A stretch of DNA of 64,000 nt, taken from the NCBI RefSeq assembly GCF_900129385.1, contig NZ_FQVO01000013.1, positions 34,412 through 98,411 of the forward strand, read 5' to 3'. The translations under genes and the position numbers were made by a program. Below, one piece after another: positions 17,655 to 26,012 of the stretch; positions within the stretch are counted from its first letter, which is position 1, and every line of letters starts with the position of its first letter. This stretch comes from Chryseobacterium takakiae. Lineage in GTDB: Bacteria; Bacteroidota; Bacteroidia; Flavobacteriales; Weeksellaceae. The notes under the pieces were generated by a model. It saw only the letters and a list, made by a program, of their open reading frames with translations, had not been told where the DNA came from and ran no database searches.

Positions 17655-18377
17655 TTATTGAAGTTGATTTATATTCTTAGCTTCAAGTTTTTTAATAAGG
17701 TTTCCTTTCACTACCGTAAAAGCATAATCTTTCGCTTCAGCAAAAGAGATATTGTACTTTCGATCGATATTTTTTAAATCATCCGGAAATTTAGATAACA
17801 GCTGATTATAAAATGAATCAAGGAATTCTTCTGAAGGCATTTGATAATTAATTTTGAGCTGAAAGCGACGAAGTAAAGCCGTATCAATAATTTCGGGATG
17901 GTTTGTCGCGCAAATCAGCAATGCGTTTTCCGGATAATAGTCGATCAGTTGGATCAATGTGTTCACCAGTCTTCTCATTTCGCCCACGTCTTTGTCGTCA
18001 CTGCCTCTTGCTTTTCCGATCTGGTCCAGCTCATCAAGAAAAAGTACCGATCTTTCCCGGGTTGCCTTGTCAAAAATCATTTTAATATTTTGTGAAGTTT
18101 CTCCAATTCTTGAAGAAACAATATTGCTTAAATTAAGAATGATAATACTTTTACCCAATTCATGGGCTACTGCTTTAGCAGTCATGGTTTTTCCGCAGCC
18201 TGAGCTTCCCTGAAGGAGTATTTTATTGTTTACCGGCAATCCGTATTCCTGAAGTTCCAGTGCATAGGCATTCTCTTTAATAAGTTGTGTGATCAGCTCT
18301 TTATGATGTGCATCAAGGAAAACATCGTTAAGGGCTATTTCTTCTTTATCCTGAATAATAAGATTATAGAGATTCAT
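17655..18377 (-). CDS. AAA+ family ATPase
   Basis: The 240-residue protein is one AAA+ module: Walker A GSSGCGKT at 57-64, Walker B VLFLDELDQIG at 111-121, sensor-1 Asn159 in ATNHP, and arginine-finger candidates Arg170/171 (LLRRF). Segments of this FtsH/spastin-like 'classical' AAA type usually remodel proteins. No partner domain, protease or transmembrane segment is present, and the C-terminal lid is short. ATG at 18377 follows a purine-rich CCCCCC-complement. A perfect -7 box (TATCTTTG) lies just upstream. The client is unknown. Confidence 0.85.
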   Translation of the reverse strand: MNLYNLIIQDKEEIALNDVFLDAHHKELITQLIKENAYALELQEYGLPVNNKILLQGSSGCGKTMTAKAVAHELGKSIIILNLSNIVSSRIGETSQNIKMIFDKATRERSVLFLDELDQIGKARGSDDKDVGEMRRLVNTLIQLIDYYPENALLICATNHPEIIDTALLRRFQLKINYQMPSEEFLDSFYNQLLSKFPDDLKNIDRKYNISFAEAKDYAFTVVKGNLIKKLEAKNINQLQ

Positions 18378-18393
18378 GGGGGGAATTTAAGGC

Positions 18394-18401
18394 CAAAGAT
18401 A
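18394..18401 (-). promoter_or_regulatory. -7 box of the AAA ATPase gene
   Basis: TATCTTTG on the minus strand matches TAnnTTTG exactly and lies 17 bp upstream of the ATG at 18377. No well-spaced TTG could be found, so only the -7 element is called. Confidence 0.45.
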
Positions 18402-18412
18402 ATGTTATTCAA

Positions 18413-18441
18413 CAAAAAAGCCGAACAAATACATGTTCGAC
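18413..18441 (-). terminator. terminator of the 27-aa peptide transcript
   Basis: Read on the minus strand, GTCGAACA and TGTTCGGC form a stem (one G-U pair) that runs into a T-run. It lies between the small gene and the AAA ATPase gene and would separate their transcripts. Confidence 0.6.
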
Positions 18442-18481
18442 TTTATCGGCTATTATAAAAATTAAAAATTGTCCTTAGTGT

Positions 18482-18562
18482 AAATTGTCTTATGTTTTGG
18501 TTGCCCTTTTACTCCTCTGAGTAAAAGAGCAGTCAACCTTTACAGATTGAAAACATAAACAA
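18482..18562 (-). ncRNA. nested stem-loop in the 3' part of the small-peptide transcript
   Basis: Three coaxial inverted repeats are nested: outer TTATGTTTT/AAAACATAA, middle GGTTG/CAACC and inner CTTTTACTC/GAGTAAAAG with a CTCT loop. The structure lies between the 27-aa ORF stop (18609) and the predicted terminator. It could be a structured 3' UTR or an independent small RNA; no known RNA family is recognised. Confidence 0.5.
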
Positions 18563-18608
18563 TATAATTCATTTGTGAATTCTTAGGCTCTTGGCCACAG
18601 AATTTAAA

Positions 18609-18692
18609 TTAGTTTCTTTCTTCTCTCTTAACTGTTGCGAAATAAGAAGAAAAAACGACTAAACATGTTGCGATTCCGATGTAAGCGATCAT
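18609..18692 (-). CDS. 27-residue single-helix membrane peptide
   Basis: The minus-strand frame runs from ATG at 18692 to TAA at 18609-18611. It encodes one hydrophobic helix (IAYIGIATCLVVFSSYF) followed by a charged tail (KREERN). A promoter with ideal spacing sits 49 bp upstream, and a terminator closes the transcript about 170 bp downstream, so a dedicated transcription unit is likely. The design resembles small membrane proteins that bind larger complexes and also the type I toxin peptides. Nothing adjacent tells which. The leader is A-rich, as is usual for this phylum. It is shorter than most gene callers accept. Confidence 0.55.
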   Translation of the reverse strand: MIAYIGIATCLVVFSSYFATVKREERN

Positions 18693-19187
18693 TTTATTGT
18701 ATTTTTAATTATTTGATTAATTATTGCTGATTTGATATTGCAATATTACGACAATAAAATGAACCCTCCAAGTAAAAATTATGATGTATATCAGGGTTTT
18801 ATGTGTGTTAAATTAACTTTTGGGCTAAAATATGTTTACAAATATTTAATATAAATCTAAAAAATGATTTGCGAATTTGTTAATTTTAATGTAAAATTTT
18901 ATTAATATTTTAATAGATGGTATTTTAGCTTCAATACTTAATAATCAAAATGCTGCGCATAGGATTAAAGAAAACCTGACTTATATCACCTAAATTTGAT
19001 TAAATTGCTTCACATATTAATAAAAATTAATATTTATTCTACCGCAAGTGAATTGTATAAGCGAATGATTTGATGTAAATGACTTTGAAAGTCTGTAAGT
19101 TATAATGAATGCAGAAGTATTTAGATAAAGAATTTAGAAAAAAAGATGAAAATAAAAAAGATTGAAGTTATATTTAATAGTTTTAAA
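18693..19187. other. AT-rich intergenic region
   Basis: Besides the promoter at 18741-18771, the ~500 bp hold no gene or strong hairpin that I can see. The sequence is very AT-rich. Confidence 0.5.
18741..18771 (-). promoter_or_regulatory. predicted promoter of the 27-aa peptide gene
   Basis: On the minus strand, TTG (18771-18769) and TAATATTG (18748-18741, one mismatch to TAnnTTTG) are 20 bp apart. The predicted start near 18735 gives a leader of about 43 nt. Confidence 0.5.
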
Positions 19188-19925
19188 TTATTGATACAAT
19201 TCCTGGTCTGTTTCACAGTAAAAACTTCTTCTTTTCCCTAATCCTGTCTGCTTTTTTATCAGCTTTTGTCCGCATTTTGGGCAGATCTTTTTGGTGTGGG
19301 CGAGCCAGTGTTTCTTGAGCGTAAAATCTCTTTTCCATTCAAGGAAATCAAAGCTGTAATTTCGTGCTTCTTTAATCAGTTCTTTTATTTTTTTTGGCGG
19401 AATTTTTCCTAACAGGCTTTCCGGCTGTACCCCGATTCTGAAGAGCACTTCATTTTTAATGATATTTCCGACTCCCGAAAATATATCCTGATCCATCAGA
19501 GCATCGCAAACCATCATATCAGGATGTGATTTTAATTTCTTCTCAGCGTTCTTCGGACTCCAGATATCACTCATAACATCAGCTTTCCAGTCGATACCCG
19601 CTAAGAATTCAGAATCTACCATTTTTACATGACAGGTATAAAAATACATGCCGCCGTCTGAAAAGAGTAATGCTAATCTGAGCTGGCGGTCAGGTTTCGT
19701 CTGTTCATCCACACTGTGAGAGCCGAACATCAACAGGTGAATTCTCACCGCTACGTTATCAAATACAAGATACGTTTGCTTTCCGAAGGTTTTTATTTCC
19801 TTTAGTGTTTTTCCAACCAGGATTTCTTTATCGATCTTGGCACTTCCGGAAGCTTCAAGAACTTTTTTGCCTTCAAATTTCTGAATGCTTTCTTTCATTA
19901 AAAGTATGGAAGGACCTTCGGGCAT
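19188..19925 (-). CDS. Fpg/Nei family DNA glycosylase (endonuclease VIII-like)
   Basis: From the ATG at 19925 the enzyme has 245 residues and begins MPEGPS. Pro2 and Glu3 are the catalytic nucleophile and general acid of this family, so the 13-residue upstream extension of the open frame must be untranslated. The helix-two-turn-helix segment includes QDIFSGVGNIIKNEVLF. The C-terminal zinc finger begins CPKCG but ends YCETDQ, so the fourth ligand position is Asp rather than Cys. The enzyme removes oxidised bases and cleaves abasic sites in DNA. It stands alone on the minus strand. Confidence 0.88.
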   Translation of the reverse strand: MPEGPSILLMKESIQKFEGKKVLEASGSAKIDKEILVGKTLKEIKTFGKQTYLVFDNVAVRIHLLMFGSHSVDEQTKPDRQLRLALLFSDGGMYFYTCHVKMVDSEFLAGIDWKADVMSDIWSPKNAEKKLKSHPDMMVCDALMDQDIFSGVGNIIKNEVLFRIGVQPESLLGKIPPKKIKELIKEARNYSFDFLEWKRDFTLKKHWLAHTKKICPKCGQKLIKKQTGLGKRRSFYCETDQELYQ

Positions 19926-20165
19926 GATCTTATTTTGTATTCGAGATAACAATAATTCTGCCATAACGGTTTGCCGCTTTGCGAAGGCGGGAATTTAGCG
20001 CAAAACCTCATTAGATGCCAAAACTTGAATTTAGCACTTCAATGTCATAGAAACACAAAACCCCTGCTTTGCAAAACGGCATTTATCGCTTCGGTGTTCT
20101 TTTCGTCCGTTCGTTTTTCAGTTGTTTTGGTTGTGTGGCTGTGAAGTGTTGGCTTGTTTGTCAGA
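19926..20165. other. left flank of the defence island
   Basis: No gene is visible. Short imperfect inverted repeats occur (GCCGCTT/AAGGCGG near 19971-19990). CATTTATCGCTTCGGTGT at 20080-20097 is matched, inverted and imperfectly, at 25907-25924 on the far side of the restriction genes. Confidence 0.4.
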
Positions 20166-20318
20166 TTAATTGTCATTTTCCTCATTATTCAATTTATACT
20201 TTGCATACAATTGTTCGTCAATTTCTTGTGTCGATTTATTCCAGTCTATGTCAGATTCTGAAGTAAAGTTTTTAACGGAAACAAATCGAAATTTTTTTGA
20301 AGTTGCATCTTGGCTTGT
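20166..20318 (-). pseudogene. relic 3' end of a second restriction-modification enzyme
   Basis: The minus-strand frame ending at TAA 20166-20168 encodes TSQDATSKKFRFVSVKNF...DIDWNKSTQEIDEQLYAKYKLNNEE. This aligns without gaps to the extreme C-terminus of the intact enzyme next door (VTQDNNKDVWKFVPIQDF...KIDWSKSISEIEQQLYEIYKLTNEE). No start codon, N-terminal part or methylase/helicase sequence is attached; the frame merges at its upstream end with the stop of the 102-aa gene. It is therefore the leftover 3' end of a related gene, most simply one whose body was replaced by the present cassette. Confidence 0.75.
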
Positions 20319-20319
20319 T

Positions 20320-20628
20320 TTATTTTATTGGAATTGAACCCTTCATTGTGTGGTACTTTTCTGTTTGATGCCATTTGCCGTTTTCGTCTTGGTAGATGAT
20401 GCCTGCGTTTTCTAAAACTTCTCTTGCAATTGTTGTTGCATCTTCAAAATGTTCAAGATTATCCTGCCAGTTTTTCAATGCAACATCATTTGGATCAGTC
20501 ATAATAAAATCATTTTTATTCCAGTCACAAATAGTATCACCATTTTCAACCCATATATCAACCCAAGCATTGATTTTTCCATCTTGAATTAAAACCGCAT
20601 CTTTTTCGTATTTAATTGCTTTCATCAT
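20320..20628 (-). CDS. small acidic protein of the defence island
   Basis: The 102-residue product has no membrane helix or recognised motif. It contains several acidic/aromatic stretches (AWVDIWVENGDTICDW, NWQDNLEHFEDATTIAREVLENAGI). Its ATG overlaps the stop of the fusion enzyme (TAATG), which implies translational coupling and a shared role, for example as an accessory, specificity or control factor. No family can be assigned. It is the last gene of the cassette, and the relic starts immediately after its stop. Confidence 0.7.
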   Translation of the reverse strand: MMKAIKYEKDAVLIQDGKINAWVDIWVENGDTICDWNKNDFIMTDPNDVALKNWQDNLEHFEDATTIAREVLENAGIIYQDENGKWHQTEKYHTMKGSIPIK

Positions 20629-23600
20629 TAATCCATTGGTTTTATCATTTTTTCAATAAAAGCAATTTCTTCATTCGTCAATTTATAAATCTCATATAAT
20701 TGCTGTTCAATTTCCGAAATTGACTTTGACCAATCTATTTTTGAATTGTGTGAAAAATCCTGAATAGGAACAAATTTCCAAACGTCCTTATTATTATCTT
20801 GAGTTACTTTTAGTACCCCAAGCATTGACCTTACAAATTTTGTTTTAATATATTTCAAACAAGACTCAGCCTCTTGAATTGTGTCAAATGCCCCAATACT
20901 TATAAACGATTGAGTATATCCAGTACCAACTTTACCAATTACAGGTTCGCCAATTAAAGGAGTAGGTATAACTTCACCTAATGCACCAGACCCATTACTT
21001 TTAGGAAGTAAAACTTTGAATTTATTGGTATTCTTATGGTTTTCAATGTATTTTGAAGGAATAAAACGGTAAGTCCTGTTGTTTTTTATTAAACCAAAAA
21101 TACAAACATCATTCTTATTAGTAGGTTTTTCAGTAAAAATAGATAGTTGGTCAAAAATTGAAGTTGTTAATCGTTTCTCTCTTCCATTACTACCAATTAT
21201 GTTTTTAAAGCTAGGATAATCTTTGTAAAGAGTTTCTAACTCAAATTTATTCTGAGTATATATTTCACTTTCGATTGATTTAAAGTTAGGCTCATTAGTT
21301 ACTTTTTGCAAAAGTGTGTTAAGCTCCTCAAACTTTGAAAAAACACCAATTTTGGCAAACTTTTGTTTTTTATCTCTTAAAGTTATTGCAATACCTCCGG
21401 GTAATTGTACTTCTGGAAAAGCATCACTACTTTTATTAAAGTATGACTTGACTTTTAAATGTTGATCATCCAACATTTTTTTGTTCCACTGATTAGGTGT
21501 TTTTCCAGCATTAAATAGAAATCTACCAGGGGTTACAAGGACGACCTTTTCACTCAATTGATAAGCCAAATCCATAAATAAATGATAGATAGGATTATCA
21601 CTTGTTCCTTCTCTTCTATCTTGATAAGGTGGATTGCCAACAATTACATTGAACTTCATAAGCTTGTTGTTTATTTTTATTTTTTCTCCTTGAACAAAAG
21701 TATTTTCTTTGATTAGTTCTAAGGATGTATAATTTTCTTCAATGAGATTAACATCTAATTCCAATAGGCTGTAAACTTTCCGAGTAAATTCATAAGTAAG
21801 TTTAGAAGTTGGTATTGAATAAAATTTGCTTGCAATATTTTTTCCGAATTTCCTATAAACAGCATAAACAAATTCTCCTTGTTTAGAAGCAATATCTAAT
21901 AGTTTAGTGGAATCAGAGATAGAATTTTCAGGCAAATAATTTATCATTATTTCTGTTATGCTTTCAGGAGTAACTACTTCCCATTCTGAAAGACGACCGA
22001 ATTTTTTCATTGCATTACTTGCTCTTTCTATGGGAGAAATTGAGTTATCGTTAGCTAATGAATTAATGTTGTGAATTTTATAATCTAGTTCGCTTAATAT
22101 AAATGGATTGATGTGTTTTTGAAACAAGTCAAGTATGGTGATTTCAAGGCTCAAATTTGAAGCAATACGCAAATTATCAGCATTCCCTTTGATGTGGTTA
22201 ATGGTTTCTTGTAAAGATTTAACTCTTGAATCTGTCAAAAATACAAAGAATAAAATCCTTGCATAATACATAACAAATTGACCTTTGTAATCATTTACTA
22301 CTTCATCATCTTTTGATTTGGATTTTGCATTTTCTTCATTTTCGTCCGCAACATTATCGGAAGTATCATCTATATCAATTTCGTCTCCCTCGCCTTTTGC
22401 TGGCGGAATTTCTAATCCTTGACGAGAACCAATTTTATTTTGTCTTTCAATTTCAGCTTTGATTGCTTCAATATCCAACAAAGAATAATCAATTGAAATA
22501 GTAGTCGCCTCATCAAATACGCTTCTAATACTTGAATATTTGCGAACTGCATCCAAAATATCAGCAGGTTGTATTTGTACAATTTTATTGTTGTTTAAAG
22601 CTACAATGGGAGATATTTCAAGTTCTTTTCGGATTCGCTCTTCTAGTTTGCTATTTCCATTTGATTCCGTATTTACATTGTAAATCTGTGATTTATGTTC
22701 CTGCATTTGGAACATTCTGTTTGGGTTAAAATCAACTAATAAAGTTTGCGGTTTCATATTGAACTTAACCACATCACCGTTAGGCTCTTTGAAATCCTTG
22801 ATGTATTGATTTTGTAAACGAAAAATTGCCTGGTCATATTCTTGTGGTGAAGCAGTATCTTTTAGGTAAAGCATAGTATCCCATTCAGGAACAGTACTAC
22901 CTGTAAGCATTCTGTTTACAGTCAAAGTGATTGTTTTTATATTCTCACTTTCACATTTTTTAATTTTGGATTGAACTGATTGTGTGTCTTTGAAGCTTTT
23001 TTCATTCTCAACGCCAGAAATATTTATGATTTCGTAATTACTAAGATGTTTAAACTTGTTGTTTTTGATTAGTTCTTCCAATGCGTCACAAGATGCTCTG
23101 TAAGGCAAAACACAAACAAGGTGACGGCACATTTTGCCATCTTTCAGTTTGTCGTAGTCTAAGAAACTCAATAAATTTTCATCTGTTTCTGAACCGTCAA
23201 TGACTTTTAGCAAGTCAAGTATTTCCTTTTCGTGAATAAACTTTTGATGAAGATTTGTTTTGGTGTCTTTGGTTATGGATTGTGGTCTGAAAAGTTCTGA
23301 AAAAGCATAGGTTACACCTTTCTTTTTCAGTTCTTCCATTTTTTTTCGGGAAGATTCATTGGGATTAAATGCAAAACGAATCATTTGAGGAAAGCCATAA
23401 TATGGATTATCCCATTCTTTGATTTCATCTTTATTTAAGTTTTCTAAATCCCATTGTTCTTGATCTTCTGCAATGTTTGTGAATTGATAGAACGCAATAA
23501 TATCATCACTTGTGAACTCACTATTCATCAAAATACGATAAGGAGTTCCAGAAAGATGAATACGAATTTTGGCATTTAATTCTTTTTCAATTTTTCCAAA

Positions 23601-24599
23601 ATCTTCAAGTGCAAAATCATTTTGTTTTTCTTCACTCTTGATTTGAGAAGCACTTAATTTTTCATCTTTATTTCTAGTTTCATTTAAAACCTTCCCATAT
23701 TCTGCCGCTCTTGCTCCAAAATGTGTTTCATCAATAAGCAATAAGTCAATTTGATTTTTAAATACTTCTTTGTGTTTGGTTTTGATTTCATCACCTTGTA
23801 AGTCTTGCAAGGTTAGAAACAAAACGATTTTTTCATTTGCATTCTTTTTTTCGGTAATTACAGTGTCACTTGATAAGAGAGCATTATTATCTAAAAAACA
23901 ATAGCCGTCAAATTTAATATGACTTTCAACAGTTCTTTTCCATTCTTCTTTTACATCAGCCTTGGCCGAAACCACAACAATCAAATTAGCTCCCATTTCA
24001 ACTGCACAACACATTGAGGTAAATGATTTACCAAAACGCATTACTGCATACATCAGCAAGTTGGTTCTGCCTTTATTTATAGCTTCCCTGAACCGTTTTA
24101 CTGTTTCTTCTTGATTGGGTCGTAGTGGATAATTTTCACTTCTAATATAAGTGTGTGTAATTGGAATATGGCTCTCGTCAAAGCGATAATATTGATATTT
24201 TGTTTCGTTGTTTTGATGTCCACTTTTTATATCTTTTATGGCTTCTTGCAGGTCTTCCTCTGTTGCGTTTTCAAAAAACTCATTGGAATAATATGGGATT
24301 CCTTTTAAAGCGTTGGGCTTTAATCGGCTTCTTTTTAACTCGTTTTCAAGAAAAAAATGAACTGCATAATCTCTATAAAAAGTTTCGTCATCAACTTTTG
24401 CAACATCTCCAAATTTCTTTTCAAGATTAGGGAAGTATTTGCGCCATTCATTCAATCGCATTTCGATTGGTCGGTAGGTATCGCCAACTTTTAGATAATT
24501 CGGTATTGTTTCGGTTGTAAAAGCATAGATTTGGGGTTCTACTCTTCCAATGATTAGTTCATCAAGTATATCTACATTTATATTGTTTGTATCTGGCAT
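20628..24599 (-). CDS. single-chain restriction-modification enzyme: GIY-YIG nuclease, SF2 helicase, N6-adenine methyltransferase
   Basis: This 1323-residue fusion has three parts. Residues ~22-112 match the T5orf172/GIY-YIG nuclease fold (IYAFTTETIPNYLKVGDT at 24-41, Arg48, and Glu107 in SNEFFE as the probable metal ligand). Residues ~160-640 are a superfamily 2 helicase/translocase: MRFGKS (187-192, Walker A), DETH (290-293), HLSGTPYR (348-355). Residues ~930-1323 are a DNA methyltransferase with NPPYQD at 989-994, the motif IV of N6-adenine enzymes, plus a target-recognition tail. The protein should both modify and cut DNA in a translocation-dependent way. It starts 3 bp after the subunit-M-like gene and overlaps the 102-aa gene. 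The region is AT-richer than its surroundings, which suggests transfer. Confidence 0.85.
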   Translation of the reverse strand: MPDTNNINVDILDELIIGRVEPQIYAFTTETIPNYLKVGDTYRPIEMRLNEWRKYFPNLEKKFGDVAKVDDETFYRDYAVHFFLENELKRSRLKPNALKGIPYYSNEFFENATEEDLQEAIKDIKSGHQNNETKYQYYRFDESHIPITHTYIRSENYPLRPNQEETVKRFREAINKGRTNLLMYAVMRFGKSFTSMCCAVEMGANLIVVVSAKADVKEEWKRTVESHIKFDGYCFLDNNALLSSDTVITEKKNANEKIVLFLTLQDLQGDEIKTKHKEVFKNQIDLLLIDETHFGARAAEYGKVLNETRNKDEKLSASQIKSEEKQNDFALEDFGKIEKELNAKIRIHLSGTPYRILMNSEFTSDDIIAFYQFTNIAEDQEQWDLENLNKDEIKEWDNPYYGFPQMIRFAFNPNESSRKKMEELKKKGVTYAFSELFRPQSITKDTKTNLHQKFIHEKEILDLLKVIDGSETDENLLSFLDYDKLKDGKMCRHLVCVLPYRASCDALEELIKNNKFKHLSNYEIINISGVENEKSFKDTQSVQSKIKKCESENIKTITLTVNRMLTGSTVPEWDTMLYLKDTASPQEYDQAIFRLQNQYIKDFKEPNGDVVKFNMKPQTLLVDFNPNRMFQMQEHKSQIYNVNTESNGNSKLEERIRKELEISPIVALNNNKIVQIQPADILDAVRKYSSIRSVFDEATTISIDYSLLDIEAIKAEIERQNKIGSRQGLEIPPAKGEGDEIDIDDTSDNVADENEENAKSKSKDDEVVNDYKGQFVMYYARILFFVFLTDSRVKSLQETINHIKGNADNLRIASNLSLEITILDLFQKHINPFILSELDYKIHNINSLANDNSISPIERASNAMKKFGRLSEWEVVTPESITEIMINYLPENSISDSTKLLDIASKQGEFVYAVYRKFGKNIASKFYSIPTSKLTYEFTRKVYSLLELDVNLIEENYTSLELIKENTFVQGEKIKINNKLMKFNVIVGNPPYQDRREGTSDNPIYHLFMDLAYQLSEKVVLVTPGRFLFNAGKTPNQWNKKMLDDQHLKVKSYFNKSSDAFPEVQLPGGIAITLRDKKQKFAKIGVFSKFEELNTLLQKVTNEPNFKSIESEIYTQNKFELETLYKDYPSFKNIIGSNGREKRLTTSIFDQLSIFTEKPTNKNDVCIFGLIKNNRTYRFIPSKYIENHKNTNKFKVLLPKSNGSGALGEVIPTPLIGEPVIGKVGTGYTQSFISIGAFDTIQEAESCLKYIKTKFVRSMLGVLKVTQDNNKDVWKFVPIQDFSHNSKIDWSKSISEIEQQLYEIYKLTNEEIAFIEKMIKPMD

Positions 24600-24602
24600 A
24601 GT

Positions 24603-25583
24603 TTACTTTTCTAAAAGGGATATAAATTTTATCGGTTTTTCTATATCCCAATCCATAATGTTGCAATAAATGCCATTGTGTGATTTTATATTTTGAGTTT
24701 CACAACCTTTGCATTTCCTTATTTCTGTTCTAGTTTCAAAAAAATCTGGAATTTCTATTGTTTTATCTTTACAACTGTTCGGAATCACACCTTTTAGACC
24801 GTCCATTTGCCAAATATTCCAAGAAATAATTTCTGCAATATTTTGTATGTAATTAAGTGGTGGTTCAGTTTCAAATTTTTGATTAAAGTTTTCAATGAAT
24901 GTTATCAGCAATGCTTCACGAGCCAAGAGCAAACTATCTCCTTGCCATTCAAAGCCGTAAGTGCTTTTATATGCGGTTTCAACCGCTTCAAACCATTCAT
25001 TAATTGAGTCCAAATTCTCATTAACAACTCTTAACTTTCTGTCTAAAATTCCAATTCTGTTTTCAATTTGAATAATCTCTCCTGTTGTCGTGTCGTATCT
25101 GCTAACAAGATACGGTGCTTCTCCGCAAGAAATTTCTAGTCGTGTATCACGAACATAATCAAGCCAAGTTTTACTTACTGGAAATACGATTTTTTCTTTA
25201 GTTGTTTTCCAAGATTTAGTTCCGTTCTTCAATAAGATTTCTTTATTGAAAACACCATCTTTGCCAAACCAAGAATTGTCAACCAAATTATTTTGTGCGT
25301 TACATATCCAAGAAGGCGTAAAAACTTCTGCCATTTCTTTGGAACGAGATAATTGCAAAATTTTGTCTTTGTGAACTCTTGGCATTATTACATTGCCTTT
25401 TTCTCCTGTGATTAATTCTGGAAATATTTCACAATTGAATCTGTATGAATCTCCAAAGTGTTCGTAATTGTCTGTCGCCCAAAAAATATTTTTTTGAGTG
25501 GTTTGGTCTCGCAGTAGTATGCCAAGAACGTCAGGATACTTCTCAATTAACTCATTTTCTAATATGTCGATAACTACTTGCAC
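24603..25583 (-). CDS. restriction-modification subunit M-like protein
   Basis: The 326-residue protein carries AEVFTPSWICNAQNNLVD (about 96-113), LEISCGEAPYLVSRYDT (about 149-165) and YGFEWQGDSLLLAREALL (about 214-231). These patterns recur in proteins called 'restriction endonuclease subunit M' in Bacteroidota, which sit beside helicase/methylase fusions. It lacks the SAM-binding FxGxG and NPPY motifs, so it probably completes or targets the methylase in its partner rather than acting alone. A C-terminal CKGC pair may bind zinc. Its ATG lies within the end of the XRE regulator (10-bp overlap), and the partner follows after 3 bp. Confidence 0.8.
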   Translation of the reverse strand: MQVVIDILENELIEKYPDVLGILLRDQTTQKNIFWATDNYEHFGDSYRFNCEIFPELITGEKGNVIMPRVHKDKILQLSRSKEMAEVFTPSWICNAQNNLVDNSWFGKDGVFNKEILLKNGTKSWKTTKEKIVFPVSKTWLDYVRDTRLEISCGEAPYLVSRYDTTTGEIIQIENRIGILDRKLRVVNENLDSINEWFEAVETAYKSTYGFEWQGDSLLLAREALLITFIENFNQKFETEPPLNYIQNIAEIISWNIWQMDGLKGVIPNSCKDKTIEIPDFFETRTEIRKCKGCETQNIKSHNGIYCNIMDWDIEKPIKFISLLEK

Positions 25584-25783
25584 TTGTATACTTCTTCGTT
25601 AGTTTTTAAAAGTTCTTTTACATCAATATTTAGAATGTTTGCTATTTCATAAAGTACTTCAAGTCTTGGTTGTTGTCGATTTTGCACATAACCGTTTACC
25701 ATATTGTAGCTTTTGCCAAGCTGTTCGGCTAACCAAGTTTGCTTTATTCCTTTTTCTTCAAGTACTTCTTTAATTCTGTTCAT
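25574..25783 (-). CDS. XRE-family regulator of the defence island
   Basis: The 69-residue protein is a single helix-turn-helix of the Cro/XRE type (residues ~5-58: IKEVLEEKGIKQTWLAEQLGKSYNMVNGYVQNRQQPRLEVLYEIANILNI). Such small proteins regulate restriction-modification operons (controller proteins), delaying nuclease expression after entry into a cell. It overlaps the subunit-M gene by 10 bp, so the four genes form one unit. The upstream sequence has a dyad-like TTG..CAA arrangement near 25788-25805 that could be its operator, but this is speculative. Confidence 0.85.
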   Translation of the reverse strand: MNRIKEVLEEKGIKQTWLAEQLGKSYNMVNGYVQNRQQPRLEVLYEIANILNIDVKELLKTNEEVYKCK

Positions 25784-25806
25784 TGTTGTCTAAAGATGTC
25801 AAGTCA

Positions 25807-25814
25807 CAAATTTA
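25807..25814 (-). promoter_or_regulatory. -7 box of the defence operon
   Basis: TAAATTTG on the minus strand is a perfect match to TAnnTTTG, 23 bp upstream of the XRE start. No correctly spaced TTG is seen, so expression may depend on a regulator. Confidence 0.4.
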
Positions 25815-25986
25815 ATTTTTATTTTTTAATATCTCGTTTTTCAATATAAAAAATGTTTGAATAATTATCTATGTTTTTGTCTGTGCGTTGTGGGTCTGCG
25901 TTTTTTACACCGAGCGATAATATGGCTCTATTAAACACCGTACATAAGCAGCTGATAAAAAATGATGATGATGTATCGAAAAAAAA

Positions 25987-26005
25987 TAAATTTGAACTAA
26001 TTTTG
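25987..26005 (+). promoter_or_regulatory. overlapping -7 boxes upstream of dgt
   Basis: TAAATTTG (25987-25994) and TAATTTTG (25998-26005) both match TAnnTTTG exactly, 19-26 and 8-15 bp ahead of the start. No well-placed TTG is present, so which is used cannot be told. Confidence 0.35.
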
Positions 26006-26012
26006 GCACATG

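Noticed and set aside
19926..19964. Upstream extension of the Fpg/Nei glycosylase
   Set aside because: The family needs Pro2-Glu3 at the mature N-terminus, so the start must be the internal ATG that gives MPEGPS.
19926..20165. Integron attC-like site left of the defence island
   Set aside because: There are imperfect inverted repeats and GCTTTGC phrases, but no clear R'/R'' core pair and no integrase or cassette series, so the idea is not supported.
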